Assembly (NCBI GenBank): GCA_937871635.1
Contig: CALMNS010000803.1
Span: forward strand, 1-40,236
Direction of reading: 5' to 3'
Source of the DNA: an uncultured Solirubrobacter sp.
GTDB taxonomy: Bacteria > Actinomycetota > Thermoleophilia > Solirubrobacterales > Solirubrobacteraceae
DNA: 40,236 nt
The notes below the pieces were generated by a model. The model was not told the origin of the DNA and did no database searches. It saw nothing but the letters and a program-made list of their open reading frames with translations. The position numbers and the translations under genes are program-made. Positions within the stretch are counted from its first letter, which is position 1. Every line of letters begins with the position of its first letter. Below are positions 8,581 to 18,690 of this stretch, piece by piece.

Positions 8581-8675
8581 GTCAGCGCCTCCAGGCCTGC
8601 GGACCTCCGCGTCGCGCGGGCGTCTTGGAGGCGATCGGGGTCGATCCCGTCGGCGCGCATGGGGGCGGCCATCAT
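8577..8675 (-). CDS. Putative 32-aa small protein between hutI and hutF
   Basis: This is a short frame encoding [20 protein letters not shown] followed by 12 more residues, linked by ATGA overlaps to both neighbours: its ATG overlaps the hutI stop and its TGA overlaps the hutF start. The same decamer, GCCTGGAGGC, lies a few bases before its ATG and before the hutF ATG and serves as a Shine-Dalgarno in both places. I recognise no domain; the peptide is Arg/Ala/Asp rich with no membrane segment. It could be a real small protein, a coupling device that carries ribosomes from hutI to hutF, or leftover coding sequence from a trimmed hutF. Confidence 0.4.
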   Translation of the reverse strand: MMAAPMRADGIDPDRLQDARATRRSAGLEALT

Positions 8676-9924
8676 GCGCTGAGCCTCCAGGCGCAATCAG
8701 GCCGCTGCCAGGCGAGGCGGCCGGCGACGAAGGCGAAAGCGACGGGGTTGTGACCGAGCCGATAGGGCACCGATTCAATCGGTCCGTCGAGCACGAGCAC
8801 GTCTGCGCGCTTCCCGACTTCGAGTGAGCCGGTCTCGCGGGAGCGGCGCACGACCCAGGCCGCGTTCAGCGTCGTGGCGAGCAGCGCTTCGCGCACAGTC
8901 CACCCGTAGCGGCGCACGGCCAGGCCGATGATGAGGGGTAACGAGACGACGGGCGAAGTGCCCGGGTTGGCATCGGTGGCCAGGACGCCGATCGCGCCGG
9001 CGTCGACGAGGGCGCGCGCAGGGGCGACGGCCTCGTCGCCCAGGAACTCGGCGCCGGGTAGCAAGACCGCGGCGCACTCGGCGTCGGCCAGGGCCATGAC
9101 GTCGTCAGGGTGAACGCAGGCCAGGTGGTCGACCGAGCGCGCACCGGCCTCCAAGGCCATGGGAACTGAGCGATGTTGCGCGAACTGCTCGACGTGGGCG
9201 CGGAGGTCGAGGCCGTGCTCCGCGGCGAGCGCGCCGACCCGTTGCAGGTGATCGTTGGTGAAGGCCACCGACTCGACGTAGACGTCGAGCGCGCTGATGC
9301 GCCTCTCTTCGGTCATCTGGGGCAGCGCCCCGGCGATCGCGTGCAGCCAACCGTCTGCGTCGAAGCCGTCGGGTACAGCGTGCGCAACGAGGGCGGTGAT
9401 CGCGACGTCCTGGTCCGCCGTGCACGCCAGCTCGCCGGCGAGTCGCAGGGCGCGCAGCTCGGCGTCGATCGACAGCCCGTAGCCGCTCTTGGTCTCGAAC
9501 GTCGTGGTGCCGTGAACGAGCATCTCGGCCGCCAGGTGGCCGGCCTGGTCGAGCAGTGCCACGTCGGTGGCTTCGGCCAGTGCCCGTGCCGAGGACCGGA
9601 TGCCGCCGCCCGCGCGGGCGATGTCGGCGTAGGTGCGTCCGGCAACCTTCATCGCGTACTCCTCGGCCCGCCAGCCCGCGAACGGCAGGTGCGTGTGGCA
9701 GTCCACCAGACCCGGCACGACTGCGCACCCGGAGGCGTCGAGGTGCGCGGTCACGTCGTCGCTCCCCCAGGCCGCCACGTCCGTACCGATCGCGGCGATC
9801 CGCTCGCCGTCCAGCGCGATCGACCCCGGCTCGGCACCGAGTTCGCCGGCGCGGTCGTGGCGGAGGTAAGGGAGTCCGTCCGTGGGCGGGCGCAGGATCT
9901 GCGCCGCACCCTCGATCACCACCG

Positions 9925-9928
<4 letters not shown>
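8672..9928 (-). CDS. hutI: Imidazolonepropionase
   Basis: Hydrolyses 4-imidazolone-5-propanoate to N-formiminoglutamate, the third step of the pathway. It has 418 residues from a GTG that overlaps the hutU stop (GTGA); a longer upstream frame is only the hutU shadow. Amidohydrolase motifs are present: [11 protein letters not shown] (HxH), [19 protein letters not shown] and [12 protein letters not shown] (metal Asp), followed by the C-terminal [16 protein letters not shown] strand. The protein is complete, unlike the neighbouring HutF. It is the second gene of the minus-strand hutU-hutI-smORF-hutF operon. Confidence 0.95.
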
Positions 9929-11586
<1,658 letters not shown>

Positions 11587-11641
11587 GGGCGCGATTCTGG
11601 GAGCCCGCCGTCGACGCCACAAGCACGAGCCCCACCATCTG

Positions 11642-11655
11642 TCTCAGCCCTGAGA
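11642..11655. promoter_or_regulatory. Candidate hut operator upstream of hutU
   Basis: The sequence is TCTCAG-CC-CTGAGA, a perfect 6+6 inverted repeat with a 2-nt centre, 55 nt before the hutU start. It matches the site before hutH in half-site, centre length and distance. It also lies upstream of the + strand small ORF and amidase, so it might affect both directions. The most likely ligand is the IclR protein encoded at 6677. Confidence 0.55.
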
Positions 11656-11692
11656 ACGTCGCGCAACAGTCCGGGGCTGGCGACCCCCGGCG

Positions 11693-11998
11693 GTGCTCAT
11701 TCCCCGACGGAATCTCGTGCGCGGTCAGAGACTATTTTCGCGGGAGCCGGGCTTCGAGCATCATCCGCCGCTCGTGGGGCGGTCTGGACGAACATCGGGA
11801 ACGGACGCCGGAGACGCTGTCGGGCGGCCAGCGTCTCCAGCCGCCCGACGCGGGTCGGCCGTTCTTGCCCAGAGGATCGCCGCGACGTCGTCGGCGCTCC
11901 AGGTGCCGCTGTCGTCCGAGGAGGAGCCGCCGGCGGTCGAACTGCTCGCCGCCCTGGAGGCCGCTCGCGCGGCAGTGACCCGCGGCGCTGATGTCTGA
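11693..11998 (+). CDS. Possible small protein preceding the amidase
   Basis: This is a 101-residue frame from a GTG start, overlapping the amidase ATG by 8 nt. The first half is Arg/Gly rich and unconvincing. The last 35 residues (SSALQVPLSSEEEPPAVELL...) look like an amphipathic helical tail with protein-like composition. Small helical partners of amidase-signature enzymes (GatC, AtzG) occupy this genomic position in other systems, but I see no clear sequence match. If it is not coding, the 404-bp stretch 11587-11990 holds only the hut operator and the promoters for hutU and the amidase. Confidence 0.3.
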   Translation: MLIPRRNLVRGQRLFSREPGFEHHPPLVGRSGRTSGTDAGDAVGRPASPAARRGSAVLAQRIAATSSALQVPLSSEEEPPAVELLAALEAARAAVTRGADV

Positions 11999-13331
11999 GG
12001 TCGTGGCCGCGCTCCGAGCGCGCGAGCTGTCGGCGACCGAAGCGGTCACGCGGGCCCTCCAGCGCCTTGACGTAGAGGGGCGGCGTCTCAATGCGGTGGT
12101 GTCGTTGCTGCAGGACCGCGCGCTCGAGCGTGCTCGCCGGGCCGACGCCCGACCGGAGGGCGCCGAGCGCCTGCCGCTGCTCGGCGTGCCGTTCGGCGCC
12201 AAGGACATCATTGCGGTCGCCGGCGCGCCGACGACGTGGGGTCTGCCGGGCTACGCCGACCGCGTCCTCGACCAGGACGCCGCCGTCGTGACGGCGCTCG
12301 AGCGCGCGGGCGCGATCTGCGTCGCGAAGCTCGCGACCGATGAGCTCGCCGGCGCGCTTGCGGCCGAGACCACCGACCAATCGCTCACGGGTCCGTGTCG
12401 CAATCCGTTCGATCTCGAGATGACCGCTGGGTCCTCGTCCGGCGGCCCGGCCGCCGCCGTGGCCGCCGGGATCCTCCCGTTCGCGATCGGCACCGAGACG
12501 ATCGGGTCGATCCTCGAGCCTGCCTCCTACTGTGGGATCACCGGGCTGCGGCCCTCACACCGCGCGGTGCCCACCGCCGGCGTGATGCCGGTAGCGCCGA
12601 GCCTCGATCGAGTCGGCCCGCTGGCGGAGAGCACGGCCGTCGCCGACCGCGTCTTCGGATGTCTGGCCGGGGCCGGTCCGGTCGCGCCCGTGGCGCGCAT
12701 CGGCGTGCCTGCAGACTGGGCCGCTGAGGTCGACCCTGCGGTGGCCGCTGCCTTCCGCGCGGCACTCGCAAGCGGCGGCGCGGAGCTCGTAGAGGTTGTG
12801 CTGCCGCCGTGGCCGACCGCCGAGGCGGCCTGGCTCGTGCTCGTCGAGGAGACCGTCCAGGCGCACCGAGTGCTCCTGCGGGACGCGGTCCCGAGCTTCT
12901 TCCGCGAGCGCGACAACCGCGCCCACGGCGCGGCGTACCTCGCCCTCGGCGACGGGGCCGCCCGGGACGCCCGCAAGCTGGTGCCGCTCGTGGTCGGCTG
13001 GTTCGCCGCCTGCTTTGCGGACGTCGACGCACTGGCGTACCCCACGACGCCGACCGGCGCGCCACCGGTGGACGCGGTCCAGGCTGCTTGGATCGCGCCG
13101 CACCGCGCGTCGTGGCTCCGGTCGGCCGGCGCGCTTGCCGGTTTGCCGGGCGTGACGGTGCCGGCAGGCGTCGATGGTCGTGGCCTCCCCTGCGGCCTGT
13201 GCCTCGTGGGACCCCACGGACACGAGCGTGGGCTGCTCGCGGCTGCAGACGCGATGCACGCTGGAACGGTTCCCACGCGGAATCGTGCGGTGACCTCGCG
13301 CATATTGGACGATGAGGGGCGCCGGGCCTAG
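11991..13331 (+). CDS. Amidase-signature hydrolase
   Basis: This is a 446-residue cytoplasmic amidase that cleaves C-N amide bonds through a Ser-cisSer-Lys triad. The catalytic Lys lies in PFGAKDII, the glycine/serine loop in MTAGSSSGGPAAAVAAG, and the nucleophile in GTETIGSILEPASYCG, where the usual GGSIR becomes IGSIL. The substrate cannot be read. It belongs to an operon with the downstream PLP enzyme, whose ATG lies 20 nt inside this gene. It lies next to a hut cluster that lacks hutG, so an N-acyl or N-formyl amino acid substrate is possible, but this is only context. Confidence 0.88.
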   Translation: MSEVVAALRARELSATEAVTRALQRLDVEGRRLNAVVSLLQDRALERARRADARPEGAERLPLLGVPFGAKDIIAVAGAPTTWGLPGYADRVLDQDAAVVTALERAGAICVAKLATDELAGALAAETTDQSLTGPCRNPFDLEMTAGSSSGGPAAAVAAGILPFAIGTETIGSILEPASYCGITGLRPSHRAVPTAGVMPVAPSLDRVGPLAESTAVADRVFGCLAGAGPVAPVARIGVPADWAAEVDPAVAAAFRAALASGGAELVEVVLPPWPTAEAAWLVLVEETVQAHRVLLRDAVPSFFRERDNRAHGAAYLALGDGAARDARKLVPLVVGWFAACFADVDALAYPTTPTGAPPVDAVQAAWIAPHRASWLRSAGALAGLPGVTVPAGVDGRGLPCGLCLVGPHGHERGLLAAADAMHAGTVPTRNRAVTSRILDDEGRRA

Positions 13332-14544
13332 CGTCCACGCTGTGCCCCTGCTCGCAACCTCCGCGGCGACCGACGTCGTCTGCGTGCGCTCCGCCCATCC
13401 GCTCGACGACCCGCACAGGCCTTGCCCTGTCTGCCTGCGGGAGGGGTGGCACGTCAACGGCACCGTGGTCCACGATCTATCCGCGGTCGACCGCGAGGCG
13501 CCGCTGGCGTCCCTGCTCGCTGGGGCGCTGCTCCCGGTCGCTCTCCCGTCGGAGGCGCCGTCACCCGTGCGGCTGCTGCATCGGGACGTGAGCGGGCCGC
13601 GGGTGCGCCTCAAGGACGAGCGCTTTGGCCCGACCTGGTCCTACAAGGACCGCTTGGCGCGGGTCGCCGCCGCCGACGCCGCAGGACGCAACGCGGAGGT
13701 CGTCGTGGTCGCTTCCTCGGGCAATCACGGCGCGGCGGTGGCCGCGGCTTGCGCGGCGCAGGGCCTGTCCAGCGTCGTGCTTTGCACGCCGACGATCGCG
13801 CCGCCCATGCGCGCACTCGTCCTGGGTGTGGGCGGACACCTCGTGCCGGTGCCGACCGTAGAGGACCGCTGGCAAGTGATGGACGACGCCGTCCGCGAGC
13901 TCGGCTGGTACCCGGCAGGCAACTTCCACGTGCCGCCAATCGGCTCCCCGCCGCACGCTGTCGAGGGCTACAAGATGATCGCCTACGAGCTGGCGGCGCA
14001 AGGCCCGCTCCCGGATTGGATCGTCGTTCCAGTCGGGTACGGGGACGGGCTTACCGGCGTGGCGAAGGGCCTTCTGGAACTGGCGGCGCTTGGCATCGTC
14101 GAGCGCCCACCGAGGGTGTTGGCGGCCGTCACGGCCTCGTCTCTGCCCGACGCGCTCGAGGGCGACACACCGCCGGTGACCACTCCGGTGGTCGCGCCCG
14201 AGGCCTTGTCGATCGCCTGCCCGCAGGGCACGGTCCAGGCCGAGGTCGCCATCCGCGAAACGAGCGGGGCGGCCGTAGTGGTGGACAATGCGGCCGCGCA
14301 CGACGCGCGCGACGAGCTCAGCCGTCAGGGCATCTTCGTGGAGCTGTCGACCGCAGCCGGACTCGCCGCCGTCGACGTCGCCGCCGCTGACGGAATCATG
14401 CAAGAGGACGAGGAGGTCGTGTTGGTCCTGACCTCCACCGGATTGAAGGATCAGCTCTTCGAGCGCGATCAGGACGCGCTCGACCCCGTGGAGTCGTCGC
14501 TGGACGGCCTCCTCGCCGGGGCGGCGGCTCTCACCGTCCGCTAG
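13312..14544 (+). CDS. PLP-dependent threonine-synthase-like/ammonia-lyase-family enzyme
   Basis: This is a fold-type II PLP enzyme of 410 residues. The cofactor lysine lies in TWSYKDRLA, the phosphate-binding or SSGNHGAA loop follows (ASSGNHGAAVAAA), and VLTSTGLKD sits near the C-terminus. The N-terminus carries a Cys-containing leader (VCVRSAHP...CPVC) resembling the zinc-ribbon-like start of many threonine-synthase homologues. Diaminopropionate ammonia-lyase, threonine synthase and dehydratase paralogues share these motifs, so the exact reaction is unknown. ATG at 13312 overlaps the amidase; GTG at 13342 is an alternative. Its 3' end overlaps the convergent M24 gene by 4 nt. Confidence 0.85.
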   Translation: MRGAGPSVHAVPLLATSAATDVVCVRSAHPLDDPHRPCPVCLREGWHVNGTVVHDLSAVDREAPLASLLAGALLPVALPSEAPSPVRLLHRDVSGPRVRLKDERFGPTWSYKDRLARVAAADAAGRNAEVVVVASSGNHGAAVAAACAAQGLSSVVLCTPTIAPPMRALVLGVGGHLVPVPTVEDRWQVMDDAVRELGWYPAGNFHVPPIGSPPHAVEGYKMIAYELAAQGPLPDWIVVPVGYGDGLTGVAKGLLELAALGIVERPPRVLAAVTASSLPDALEGDTPPVTTPVVAPEALSIACPQGTVQAEVAIRETSGAAVVVDNAAAHDARDELSRQGIFVELSTAAGLAAVDVAAADGIMQEDEEVVLVLTSTGLKDQLFERDQDALDPVESSLDGLLAGAAALTVR

Positions 14545-15692
14545 CCGGCGCCGATGCGCAGCAGCTCCGAGCTGGCGTGTCCTAGTCGCCGTGCGCCGTC
14601 GTCGGTGATCACGATCGCCTCCTCGATCTGCACGCCGCCGCGATGCAAGTCGTAGTGCGGCGTCTCGACGCAGAGCACGTGACCCGGTTGCAGGACGGTC
14701 GGGTCGGTGGGGCTGACGAGGAACCCCTCGTACACGCTGAGACCGATCCCGTGTCCGCAGTGAGTGCGGCTGAACTCCGGAAGCCCGGCAGCGCGAGTGG
14801 CGTCGACGGCGGCGGCGAAGAGATCCGCGACAGGGACGCCGGGCGCGGCGGCATGGATGGCGGCGCGCTCACCGGCGAGGACGGCAGCGTAGGCGCGCTC
14901 TGCCCAAGGGGCACTGCCGTAAACGGCCGTCCGGCTGATGTCCGCGTGCCAGCCGTCGATCATGCAGCCGATGTCTACGCGGACGATGTCGCCCGTGGCG
15001 AGCGCGCGATGGGACGGCCATGCCTCAGGCAGGGCGCTACGGGCGCCGAAGCCGACCACGTGGAGGGTTGGCCAGCCGCCGCCGGCAACGATGGACGACA
15101 CGATCCGGCGGGCGACGTCGCGTTCGGTGTCACCAGCGCGCGCGGCGACGAACGCGTCAAGGATCGCCGTCTCGGCCAAGACGTTGGCACGGGTGAGCGC
15201 GGCGACGGCGTCGGGATCCTTGCGCGCACGGGCGCGGTCGAACGACGTGCCGTCCACGGTGACGCGTATGCCGGCGGAGTCGAGCGCCAGCGCGTCGGCG
15301 GCCGTGAGTGCGGGGTCGGCGGTCACCGCAGCGTCAACGCCGAGCTCGCCGAGAACTCCGGCGAGGACCTCGGGCCGTGAGCGATCGCGAGCCAGCCGCG
15401 CGTCGGCGACACCGGACTCGTGGATGACAAACCGCCCGTAGGGCTCGACCCCGTCGAGTCCGGCCAGCGACGGCGCCTCCATCCCGGCGACGAGCACACG
15501 CATCGCCTCGTCGGTGATCACCGCCCAGCAAGGCGTGTCCCGGTAGATCGTCTCTGCCATCGAGCTCACGCCGGACGCGAAGCGAACGTTGGCCTGGTCG
15601 ACGGCCAGCAGCGCGCGCCCGGGCGGAACGCAGCGCTGCAGCTCTGCGAGTCGCGCAGCTCGGGCGGAGGAAGGTTCGGAGGTGAACGTCAT
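14541..15692 (-). CDS. M24-family metallopeptidase (Xaa-Pro peptidase-like)
   Basis: This 383-residue protein has an N-terminal creatinase/prolidase domain and a C-terminal pita-bread domain. All five metal ligands are present: Asp in VDIGCM, Asp in WHADISRT, His in GHGIGLS, Glu in CVETPHY and Glu in IEEAIVI. It is therefore probably an active Mn/Co-dependent hydrolase rather than a metal-free creatinase type. Xaa-Pro dipeptidase, ectoine hydrolase and related amide hydrolases all belong here, and the substrate is unknown. The start is the ATG at 15692, 28 nt after the upstream ABC ATPase gene, so the two are probably one minus-strand unit. Confidence 0.9.
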   Translation of the reverse strand: MTFTSEPSSARAARLAELQRCVPPGRALLAVDQANVRFASGVSSMAETIYRDTPCWAVITDEAMRVLVAGMEAPSLAGLDGVEPYGRFVIHESGVADARLARDRSRPEVLAGVLGELGVDAAVTADPALTAADALALDSAGIRVTVDGTSFDRARARKDPDAVAALTRANVLAETAILDAFVAARAGDTERDVARRIVSSIVAGGGWPTLHVVGFGARSALPEAWPSHRALATGDIVRVDIGCMIDGWHADISRTAVYGSAPWAERAYAAVLAGERAAIHAAAPGVPVADLFAAAVDATRAAGLPEFSRTHCGHGIGLSVYEGFLVSPTDPTVLQPGHVLCVETPHYDLHRGGVQIEEAIVITDDGARRLGHASSELLRIGAG

Positions 15693-15720
15693 CGGTGGGC
15701 GAGGCGCTGGTCGCCGCGCT

Positions 15721-16359
15721 TCATCCCGGACGCGCGGACGCGAGCTTTCTCGACCGGAGCCGGCCGCCGTCGAGCGCCAGTGTCCGGTCCGCTTGGGCGA
15801 TCGGTGCGCGCCCCGCGGAGAGCACCATCGTGCCACGGCGCCGGGCATCCTCGATCGCCGCGAGCCAGAGATCGTCGGGGCTGGCCCCTTCTCGGCGCCA
15901 TGGGTCGTCGAGCAGAAGGAGCTTGGGTGCGTCGGCGAGCGCCCGGGCGAGTGCAACGCCCCAACGTTCCCGCGGGCTCATTGTCGCGGGGAGCCGGTCC
16001 GCCGCACGATCAATGCCAAGCAGCTCGAGGAGATGGTCCGGGGCTAGCGCGGGGTCGGTGGAGCGCGACGCGAACGCAACGTTGCGCACGCCGGTCATCC
16101 ACGAGAACAGGTGAGGCTGCCACGCCATCAGCCCGCGGTCGTCGCCAGGCCCACCGACCAGCCGACCCCCGAGCTCGATCGTCCCGCTCGCCGGGAGCAG
16201 GACACCGGCGATCATCTCGAGGAGCGTTGACTTCCCGGAGACCGCCGGCGCGACGATGTGCGCCCACTCGCCACCGGTCATGGTGAGCTCGGCGTCGGTG
16301 AGCGGCGGATGACTCTGGTCAGGCGGTGCCTCGCGGCTCAGTCCCCGGAGCAGGAGCAT
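15721..16359 (-). CDS. Degenerate orphan ABC ATPase (SsuB/TauB/NrtD-like)
   Basis: This is a 212-residue nucleotide-binding-domain protein with several key motifs altered. Walker A is APAVSGKST (37-45), with the first Gly replaced by Ala. The signature is MSPRERW (127-133) instead of LSGGxxQR. Walker B is LLLLDDP, with Asp152 at the catalytic Glu position. The switch His is not visible (VLSAGRA around 179-185). Gln81 of the Q-loop remains. No permease or binding protein lies nearby. It could bind ATP with weak or no hydrolysis, serve a regulatory role, or be decaying. ATG at 16359 is chosen; TTG at 16377 is the upstream alternative. It lies divergent from a LysR regulator. Confidence 0.75.
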   Translation of the reverse strand: MLLLRGLSREAPPDQSHPPLTDAELTMTGGEWAHIVAPAVSGKSTLLEMIAGVLLPASGTIELGGRLVGGPGDDRGLMAWQPHLFSWMTGVRNVAFASRSTDPALAPDHLLELLGIDRAADRLPATMSPRERWGVALARALADAPKLLLLDDPWRREGASPDDLWLAAIEDARRRGTMVLSAGRAPIAQADRTLALDGGRLRSRKLASARPG

Positions 16360-16390
16360 CGACGGCACGCTAGGCAAGGTTCGACAACCG

Positions 16391-16407
16391 GTCCAATCGT
16401 TATGGAC
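16391..16407. promoter_or_regulatory. Candidate LysR-type operator
   Basis: GTCCA-N7-TGGAC is a perfect 5-bp interrupted inverted repeat in the 109-bp gap between the divergent ABC ATPase and LysR genes. LysR-type regulators usually bind interrupted palindromes of this size (T-N11-A class) in exactly such gaps. It is the only clear candidate there, and its role is inferred. Confidence 0.4.
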
Positions 16408-16468
16408 ACGGCGACGGATTGCGACTCGGCATGGCTCCCAGGCCGATTCGACCCGTCATGATCATGCC

Positions 16469-17392
16469 GTGGATGACCTGCTGCGCGAGCAGCGAATCGA
16501 GTTTCGGCATCTGCGTGCGTTCGTGACGCTAGCGGAGGAGCTGCACTTCGGCCGGGCTGCGTCCCGACTGCATCTCGCTCAGCCGGCGCTCACCAAGCAG
16601 ATCCAGCAGCTCGAGCGCTCGTTGTCGGTTCGACTGGTGGATCGGACCGCGCGCGGCGTGCTCCTCACCGATGTCGGGCGCACCTTCCTCGTAGAGGCCG
16701 AGCGCACCATCGAGCAGGCGCGGATCGCGTTCAACGCCGCTCAGCGTGCCGAGCGTGGGGAGCTCGGGACCATCCGGGTCGGGTTCGCCGCGGCGGCGCC
16801 CAATGGCGTCTTCCCTCACATCGTCAGCGCGTTCCGCTCGCATTGCCCGGAAGTGGAGGTTGAGCTTCACGAGCTGTGGTCCGGTCAGCAGCAGCAGGCG
16901 CTGCTCGCCGAGCGCATCGACGTCGGGTTCGGACAGAGGCCGGCGATCGAGTCCGAGCTGCTCCAGCTCGACGAGATCCAAGAGGATCCGGTCGTCGTCG
17001 CCGTCCGGGAGGACGACCCTCTGGCCTCCGCAGGGACCGTGCCCCTGTCAGCGCTTGCCGATCGCGGCTTTGTGATGTTCCCGCGCCGCCTCGCGCCGGC
17101 CTGGTACGACGAGCTCGTCTCCGCCTGCGTCGACGCCGGCTTCTCGCCCCGGGCCGTGCAACACGTGGCCAGCATCGACGCGACCCTCGGCCTCGTCGCC
17201 GCCGGTTTGGGCGTCGCGCTGCTCCCGGCATCCGTGCAGACGATCGGTCGGCTCGGCGTGTCGTACGCGCCGCTCGACGAGCCGACGCCCGTGCAGCGCA
17301 CGATGATCGCCCGGCGTAAGTCGGATAGCTCCCCCGTCGTCGCGCGATTCGTCGAGATCTCGCGGTCGATCGCGATCATCGGTGCGCGTTGA
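16469..17392 (+). CDS. LysR-family transcriptional regulator
   Basis: This protein has 307 residues from a GTG start. The N-terminal HTH reads LRAFVTLAEELHFGRAASRLHLAQPALTKQIQQLE (about 14-49), followed by a linker helix and a periplasmic-binding-like effector domain with RVGFAAAAPNGVFP at its start. It is divergent from the degenerate ABC ATPase and M24 gene, the normal arrangement for a LysR protein and its target. The effector is unknown. Adjacent amidase, PLP and peptidase genes suggest an amino-acid or amide signal. Confidence 0.92.
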   Translation: MDDLLREQRIEFRHLRAFVTLAEELHFGRAASRLHLAQPALTKQIQQLERSLSVRLVDRTARGVLLTDVGRTFLVEAERTIEQARIAFNAAQRAERGELGTIRVGFAAAAPNGVFPHIVSAFRSHCPEVEVELHELWSGQQQQALLAERIDVGFGQRPAIESELLQLDEIQEDPVVVAVREDDPLASAGTVPLSALADRGFVMFPRRLAPAWYDELVSACVDAGFSPRAVQHVASIDATLGLVAAGLGVALLPASVQTIGRLGVSYAPLDEPTPVQRTMIARRKSDSSPVVARFVEISRSIAIIGAR

Positions 17393-17551
17393 ACACGAGC
17401 ACCCGCTCGCGTCGGCTGGCTCCATCGGCGTTGGTGGCGCGCTGCAGCGGTTGGCCAGCGGCGTTGACGCCGGAGAACAGGTCCGAGGACGCGAAGGTCG
17501 CGCTGGGGTAAGGGTCGACCTGTGACGGCGAAGCCGAGACCAAGGAGCCCC

Positions 17552-17926
17552 ATGCTGCACATCCCCGCTTCTGCCATCGACGCCCCGCCGCTCGAGTCGT
17601 TCGTGGAGGGCATCGCCCGCCCGCGCACGCTCGTCGACGGGAGCCTCAGCGCCGAGCTCCGCGTCCTGCTCGTGCGCTTCGAGGCCGGCGGCCGGAACCT
17701 CATGCACACCCACAGCTTCGATCAGGCGCTGTACATCACCGAGGGGAGCGGCCTTGTCGTCACCGACGCGGTCGAGCTCTCCGTCGGCGTTGGGGACTTC
17801 GTCCTGGTCCCAGCGGGCGAGCGGCATTGGCACGGTGCGGCGCCGGGCACCGACATGAGCCACCTCGCGTTCGGGATCCCGGGGACCTCGGACTTCGACG
17901 GTGTCCCCTTCGGCCAGACGGAATGA
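17552..17926 (+). CDS. Single-domain cupin protein
   Basis: This is a 124-residue cupin. Motif 1 is HTHSFDQALYITEGSG (metal-type His residues and a late Gly pair) and motif 2 is GDFVLVPAGERHWHG. I chose ATG 17552 because AAGGAG lies just upstream; GTG 17522 would add 10 residues. Small cupins of this kind act as isomerases, dioxygenase-like enzymes or sensory proteins, and nothing here decides which. The preceding 159 bp after the LysR gene hold no gene that I can recognise. Confidence 0.8.
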   Translation: MLHIPASAIDAPPLESFVEGIARPRTLVDGSLSAELRVLLVRFEAGGRNLMHTHSFDQALYITEGSGLVVTDAVELSVGVGDFVLVPAGERHWHGAAPGTDMSHLAFGIPGTSDFDGVPFGQTE

Positions 17927-18373
17927 CCGGCGTGCTGGCGGACCAGCGACGGGGACCTCGACGTGCCTCAATCACCGACGGGCGGGAAACATGGGAGGCC
18001 CCCGCCGGGAACGTCACGATCGGCACTGGGTTGCCCGAGTAAAGCCAGTCGCTCTGAGCGCTGCCCGAATCTTCCGGGCTGGGGGCCGGGCCAGTTCGGA
18101 GTTGCGGCTATCGACAGCCACGGGCGTGGCAGGGCGATCGGAACGGTGGTACCGACCGACCGTGGCTTGCGCGCGGCGAGGCCCGACGAGTTCGGTTCCT
18201 CCGGAGCGCAAGGGGATTGCCGGTACGCCTGGCGGCGATCGGTATGTCACGGAACGAGCGGGTCGCCGCGTACTCCGCTTCCGGACCTCGCGCGAGTATG
18301 TCTCGTTGTCCCCACGCAGAGCTCAGATGGGCAGCGGGCTCCGCCTGAGACGGCGTTCCTCAGTTCGGTTGAG
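17927..18373 (+). other. Gene-free stretch before the IS3 scar
   Basis: About 450 bp after the cupin gene hold no frame with recognisable protein features. Frames are open on both strands only because of the GC bias. This is the left edge of an accessory zone with insertion-sequence debris. Confidence 0.5.
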
Positions 18374-18592
18374 TGGAGTTCCCCCGGTTCGTGGACACCT
18401 GCCGACTGGCCGGTCTGGTCGGTCGGAGAGGATGTGTGTAGTGCCCAAGATCGCGCCGTATTCGGTGAAGTTCCGCCGGGAGTCCGTCGGCTGCTCAGGT
18501 CGAGTGGCCGGCCGGTTCCGCAGCTCGCCGCCGAGCTGGGCTGCTCGCCGCAGTCGCTCCGCGATTTGCTTCGTGAGCTTGCGACCCAGTGA
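18374..18592 (+). mobile_element. Decayed IS3-family end with orfA fragment
   Basis: The stretch opens with TGGAGTTCCCCCGGTTCG (18374-18391), which has the look of an IS3-family terminal repeat and recurs identically at 37533. An orfA-like N-terminus follows from GTG 18441 (PKIAPYSVKFRRE), then shifts frame into RRLLRSSGRPVPQLAAELGC...LRDLLREL, the HTH of an IS3 orfA, stopping at 18592. The orfB/integrase part is gone. It is a dead remnant carrying a frameshift. Confidence 0.7.
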
Positions 18593-18650
18593 GACGTCGG
18601 AGTCAAGCGGAGGCCACGGCAGAAGCGGTGGTCGCTGATCGGACTGAGAC

Positions 18651-18679
18651 GCATCCGGGCCCCGAGGGGACCCGGATGC
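18651..18679 (-). terminator. Terminator hairpin after the alpha/beta hydrolase gene
   Basis: GCATCCGGG (18651-18659) and CCCGGATGC (18671-18679) form a perfect 9-bp stem with an 11-nt loop, 12 nt beyond the stop codon of the minus-strand hydrolase gene. The loop itself contains a small CCCC/GGGG pairing. Position and stem strength support termination; there is no U-run. Confidence 0.6.
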
Positions 18680-18690
18680 TCTGGCGATGG

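Noticed and set aside
17963-18592. Apparent 209-residue protein on the + strand
   Set aside because: Only its end matches IS3 orfA, out of frame with the orfA start; the rest has no protein character.
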